DNA of 64,000 bases from Bacteroides_E sp964528875 (lineage in GTDB: Bacteria > Bacteroidota > Bacteroidia > Bacteroidales > Bacteroidaceae), in NCBI GenBank assembly GCA_964528875.1, contig CAZGUI010000009.1, positions 10,091-74,090 on the forward strand, written 5' to 3'. Below the pieces are notes generated by a model. It was not told the origin of the DNA, did not search any database, and saw only the letters and a program-made list of their open reading frames with translations. This document shows, piece by piece, positions 60,584 to 64,000 of this stretch (its first letter is position 1; each line of letters starts with the position of its first letter). Position numbers and translations under genes: made by a program.

Positions 60584-61307
60584 ATTCATTTATTCTGTCC
60601 AATTCTGTTGAAGCACTCTCATCTATAAATATTTCTGTTGATTTAGAAAAGTGAGCGACATAAGCCGCCGGACCATTATTATCCGATTCAAACATATCGG
60701 CAACCACTTTAGCTTTATTACTTCCTGTTATAAAGAAATACACCTGAGAAGCTTGTATCATTGGTTCACCTGTCAAAGCAATACGTTTTTGTTGTGTATT
60801 AGGATTTATAGATGGAGCATACAGGTCAGGAGACTTCAACAAATCTTCTTGCCCCGGGAAAATAGAAGAAGTGTGTCCATCATCACCAGCACCTAAAAGA
60901 ATTAAATCGAATTGGGGATAACCTTCTTTTGTTTTTGGTAAACTATCATACACTAACTTAGAGTACCTTTTTGCTTCTTTTTCTGGGTTTTCCTCTCCAC
61001 GGATGCGAAAGATTTGCTCAGTAGGTATAGATACAAAATCCAACAAATGAGCCTTCATCATTCCATAGTTACTCTCCGGATCATTAGGAGGAACACTTCG
61101 TTCATCAACTAAATACACACAAAGTTTATCCCATAATGTTTCATCTTTATAATTCTTCACCCAAAGATCAAACATTAATTTGGGAGTACTACCTCCACTA
61201 AAAGCTATATGAAACTTATCACCTTCAAAGTTTTTCAATAACTCCACAATTTTCTCAATAATCCCAATAGCCGCCTCTTCTAATGAAGCATAGGTATGTA
61301 TTTTCAT
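60582..61307 (-). CDS. pgl: 6-phosphogluconolactonase
   Basis: 241 residues of the DevB/NagB-like fold: FHIAFSGGSTPKLMFDLW, LWDKLCVYLVDERSVPPNDPESN, FDLILLGAGDDGHTSSIFPG. It hydrolyses 6-phosphogluconolactone, step two of the oxidative pentose phosphate pathway. Its ATG overlaps the zwf stop by 4 nt (ATGA), implying translational coupling. Confidence 0.93.
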   Translation of the reverse strand: MKIHTYASLEEAAIGIIEKIVELLKNFEGDKFHIAFSGGSTPKLMFDLWVKNYKDETLWDKLCVYLVDERSVPPNDPESNYGMMKAHLLDFVSIPTEQIFRIRGEENPEKEAKRYSKLVYDSLPKTKEGYPQFDLILLGAGDDGHTSSIFPGQEDLLKSPDLYAPSINPNTQQKRIALTGEPMIQASQVYFFITGSNKAKVVADMFESDNNGPAAYVAHFSKSTEIFIDESASTELDRINE

Positions 61308-62824
61308 AATTCACAATATTGATCAGTATTAATTAAATTCTTACAGGGGTTAGTCCATTCGGCACCATGATCTCGCATCATCGCCTCACTCTCCAAAGGC
61401 CCCCAAGTTCCTATTGGATAGCCATACAAAGGAGCATTCTCACATTCATTCCAATACTTCAGAACAGGGTCGAAAAATCTCCAAGAAGACTCAACAGCAT
61501 CACTTCGAGTAAAAAGAGTCTGTTCACCCTGTATACAATCTTCTAGCAAACGAGCATAAGCATCGGCAATTGGCACATTACTAAGCTGATTGTACGTAAA
61601 GTTCATATCTACCGTTTTAACTTTAAATCCTGTTCCGGGTTTCTTCATACTAAAACGCAATAAGATTCCCTCATTAGGCTGGATACGAATAATCAATTTA
61701 TTTGCAACAGAACTTTCTCCATCCGAAAATTGGAACATCTGATAAGGTGTCTTTTTAAAATGGACAACTATTTCTGTAACCTTAGTTGGTAATGCTTTAC
61801 CGGTTCTAATATAGAATGGCACACCACTCCATCTCCAGTTTTCTATACCAATTTTCATAGCGATATATGTTTCCGTGCGCGAATTAGGATTCACACTATC
61901 CTCATCCCTATATCCTTTTTTATCATCAGCAGCAATATACTGTCCTCGTACAATATGCTCCTCAAAATCCTCTTTTGTTAAAGGACGTAGTGAGTCATAC
62001 ACTTTAACCACTTCATTTCTAAAACTTGTAGCATCGAAATGAACCGGAGGTTCCATGGCTGTTAATGCAACTAACTGTATTAAGTGATTTTGAACCATAT
62101 CACGCAGAGCACCCACTCCTTCATAAAAACCTCCTCGCTTTTCAATACCTAAGCTTTCTACTGCAGTTACCTCTACATAGTCTACATAGTTTCTATTCCA
62201 AATTGGTTCAAACATATAGTTTGCAAACCGAAAGGCTAAAATATTCTGTGCTGTTTCTTTACCTAAAAAATGATCAATACGATAAATCTGCTCTTCCGCA
62301 AATACAGAAGCATAGATATCATTCAATTCTCGTGCTGATTGTAAATCATAACCAAAAGGTTTCTCTACAATAATACGAGCATCTTTTTGATTTAAGTGTA
62401 CACTTTTTAAATAGAGAGGTATTTTTCCATATAAAGAAGGAGGCGTTGCCAAATAAAATAACAAATGACTAGGAGATCGCTCACCAGTTATTCCCTGAAG
62501 TTTGTTAAGCAATTGACTATAGTCTTCTTCTTTCTCAGAATCCATAGCAACATAATGCAAATGCTTAACAAAACTATCAATTAATTCATCATCTTTGATC
62601 TCATCACTTACAAATTTCAACAATTGTTCATGTTGATATGCTTGATAAGTTTCATCGGAATAATCACTTCGCCCAACCCCTAATATTGCAAAGTCATCAT
62701 TCAGTCGATTATCCTTAAACAATTCATAAAGAGCAGGCATCAATTTACGTTTAGTTAAATCGCCAGATGCCCCAAAAATCACCATTGTAAAGGGTTGTTT
62801 ATTCTTTTCTTCCAATTGCATCAT
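61304..62824 (-). CDS. zwf: Glucose-6-phosphate dehydrogenase
   Basis: 506 residues from the ATG at 62824. Rossmann motif GASGDLTKRKLMPALYEL, catalytic RIDHFLGKE. A more upstream ATG at 62932 would overlap gnd by over 100 nt and has an unlikely N-terminus; ATGs at 62833 and 62821 are close alternatives. It oxidises glucose-6-phosphate with NADP+. Coupled to gnd upstream and pgl downstream. Confidence 0.93.
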   Translation of the reverse strand: MMQLEEKNKQPFTMVIFGASGDLTKRKLMPALYELFKDNRLNDDFAILGVGRSDYSDETYQAYQHEQLLKFVSDEIKDDELIDSFVKHLHYVAMDSEKEEDYSQLLNKLQGITGERSPSHLLFYLATPPSLYGKIPLYLKSVHLNQKDARIIVEKPFGYDLQSARELNDIYASVFAEEQIYRIDHFLGKETAQNILAFRFANYMFEPIWNRNYVDYVEVTAVESLGIEKRGGFYEGVGALRDMVQNHLIQLVALTAMEPPVHFDATSFRNEVVKVYDSLRPLTKEDFEEHIVRGQYIAADDKKGYRDEDSVNPNSRTETYIAMKIGIENWRWSGVPFYIRTGKALPTKVTEIVVHFKKTPYQMFQFSDGESSVANKLIIRIQPNEGILLRFSMKKPGTGFKVKTVDMNFTYNQLSNVPIADAYARLLEDCIQGEQTLFTRSDAVESSWRFFDPVLKYWNECENAPLYGYPIGTWGPLESEAMMRDHGAEWTNPCKNLINTDQYCEL

Positions 62825-62825
62825 A

Positions 62826-64000
62826 CTACACATTATAAGTTCCTGATTTTGTATCGCCTCCTTTTCCCGTCCAGTTTTCGTGGTAGAAAACTCCTCTAGG
62901 CTGACCCACACGTTCAAAAGTATGAGCTCCAAAATAATCTCGCTGACCTTGGATCATATTGGCCGGTAAATTCTCCGAAGTTAAGGAGTAAAAGTAATTT
63001 AATGCTGAAGAAAAAGCAGGAACAGGAATCTCTTCCATCATTGAAAAAGCAACTAACTGTTTCCAACCACTCAATGCTTCATTAATTTGTTTCTTAAAAT
63101 AAGAAGCCAGAAGTAAATGTTGTGGCTTCTCTTCTTCAAAAGCAGCCGCAATATCATTTAAGAATACACTACGAATAATACAACCTGCACGCCACATTCT
63201 AGCGATAGAGGCTAAATTTAAATTCCAACCAAAATCATCAGAAGCTTGTTTCAATACAGCAAAACCTTGTGCATACGATACTAGCTTAGATGCATACAAG
63301 GCCTCTTCTATATCTTTCAATAAATTTTCTCTAGGATAGGTATCACCTACTTGCCCTCTGGCAAATTCTTTAGAGGCTAAAACTCGAATCTCTTTTTGTG
63401 CAGATAAGCTACGTTCAAAAACTGCCGAAGCAATAAGACCTAGAGGCATACCCAAATTCATAGCATTGATTACAGACCATTTGCCTGTACCTTTTTGTCC
63501 GGCAGTATCAAGAATCTGATCGATAACATATGAGCCGTTCTCGTCTTTATATTTCAATATATTTGAAGTTATTTCAACAAGGTAACTCTTAAGTTTTCCC
63601 TCATTCCATTGAGCAAAGGTATCAGCCATTTCTTCATTGGGCTTATTCAATAAATGTTTCATTAACCAATAAGCCTCACTGATTAACTGCATATCGCCAT
63701 ACTCAATACCATTGTGAATCATCTTAACAAAATGCCCTGACCCTGCAGGTCCTACCCAATCACAACAAGGAGTGCCATCTTCAGCCTTTGCAGCAATACT
63801 TTGAAGAATGGGTTTTACCTCAGGCCAAGCTCTTGCTGAACCCCCAGGCATAATGGAAGCACCGTTTAAAGCTCCTTCTTCACCACCTGACACACCACTA
63901 CCAACAAATAGAAAACCTTTAGATTCTGCCCATTCAACTCTACGGTTACTATCTTCATAGTTAGAGTTTCCTCCATCAATAATAATATCACCCGGAGATA
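62826..64000 (-). CDS. gnd: 6-phosphogluconate dehydrogenase, decarboxylating (cut by the right edge)
   Basis: The visible 391 codons include IIIDGGNSNYEDS, GSGVSGGEEGAL (substrate loop), GPAGSGHFVKMIHNGIEYGDMQ (catalytic Lys-x2-His-Asn) and SMMEEIPVPAFSSAL near the C-terminus. The N-terminal NADP Rossmann motif lies beyond the window. It oxidises 6-phosphogluconate to ribulose-5-phosphate and CO2. First gene seen of the gnd-zwf-pgl operon. Confidence 0.95.
   Translation of the reverse strand, partial: SPGDIIIDGGNSNYEDSNRRVEWAESKGFLFVGSGVSGGEEGALNGASIMPGGSARAWPEVKPILQSIAAKAEDGTPCCDWVGPAGSGHFVKMIHNGIEYGDMQLISEAYWLMKHLLNKPNEEMADTFAQWNEGKLKSYLVEITSNILKYKDENGSYVIDQILDTAGQKGTGKWSVINAMNLGMPLGLIASAVFERSLSAQKEIRVLASKEFARGQVGDTYPRENLLKDIEEALYASKLVSYAQGFAVLKQASDDFGWNLNLASIARMWRAGCIIRSVFLNDIAAAFEEEKPQHLLLASYFKKQINEALSGWKQLVAFSMMEEIPVPAFSSALNYFYSLTSENLPANMIQGQRDYFGAHTFERVGQPRGVFYHENWTGKGGDTKSGTYNV

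Overview
The window looks like chromosomal DNA of a low-GC member of the Bacteroidales (Bacteroidaceae-like). Evidence: a histone H1-like gene of the Bacteroides type at the left edge, TAnnTTTG-type -7 promoter elements, almost no Shine-Dalgarno sequences, a SusC/SusD polysaccharide-utilisation locus, GldE, a DUF4492-CydAB operon, and several Bacteroidales-specific families (DUF5106, DUF3805). A species cannot be fixed from the sequence alone. No integrase, transposase, phage gene or CRISPR array was seen.

Layout. 1-6.5 kb: small housekeeping genes (histone-like protein, AlbA_2 protein, KamA-family radical SAM enzyme, DNA glycosylase, ArsC/Spx protein, tRNA-Trp, DUF493, YiiX-like papain-fold lipid/peptide hydrolase). 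6.5-9 kb: an isolated GH115 alpha-glucuronidase lipoprotein. 9.2-17.2 kb: two-part ThrE-type exporter, thioesterase, ABC-F ATPase, DUF3805, DUF5106, SGNH hydrolase, and a SatD/DUF3307 pair with a likely autoregulatory operator. 17.2-17.7 kb: a complete cobalamin riboswitch with its own promoter and a strong terminator but no gene behind it. 17.7-30.7 kb: conserved core genes (PPTase, gldE, ssb, mutY, TPR protein, gyrA on the minus strand; clpC and htpG on the plus strand). 30.8-56.9 kb: a large PUL. 57.2-64 kb: cydAB with DUF4492, then gnd-zwf-pgl (oxidative pentose phosphate pathway), with gnd running off the right edge.

The PUL is the most interesting region. One minus-strand series of eleven genes encodes SusC, SusD, a GH92 alpha-mannosidase, an endonuclease/exonuclease/phosphatase-fold enzyme, a fused PLC-like phosphodiesterase/alkaline phosphatase, a metallophosphoesterase, an MGH1/GH63-like hydrolase, a ROK sugar kinase, a GH123-like beta-N-acetylgalactosaminidase, a ricin-lectin GH2 beta-galactosidase and a GH125 alpha-1,6-mannosidase. 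A XylR-like (sugar-binding domain plus AraC HTH) regulator precedes it, and a second GH2 gene is divergent from the regulator. This set of activities (beta-Gal, beta-GalNAc, alpha-1,2-Man, alpha-1,6-Man, several phosphodiesterases and phosphatases) matches, linkage by linkage, the conserved glycan of GPI anchors. That reading is an inference; phosphomannan, N-glycan or glycolipid substrates remain possible.

Other points: an interspersed hairpin repeat occurs three times in intergenic DNA (two copies share an identical 60-nt core), and GyrA carries Phe at residue 82, the position whose Ser-to-Phe change causes fluoroquinolone resistance in Bacteroides fragilis.
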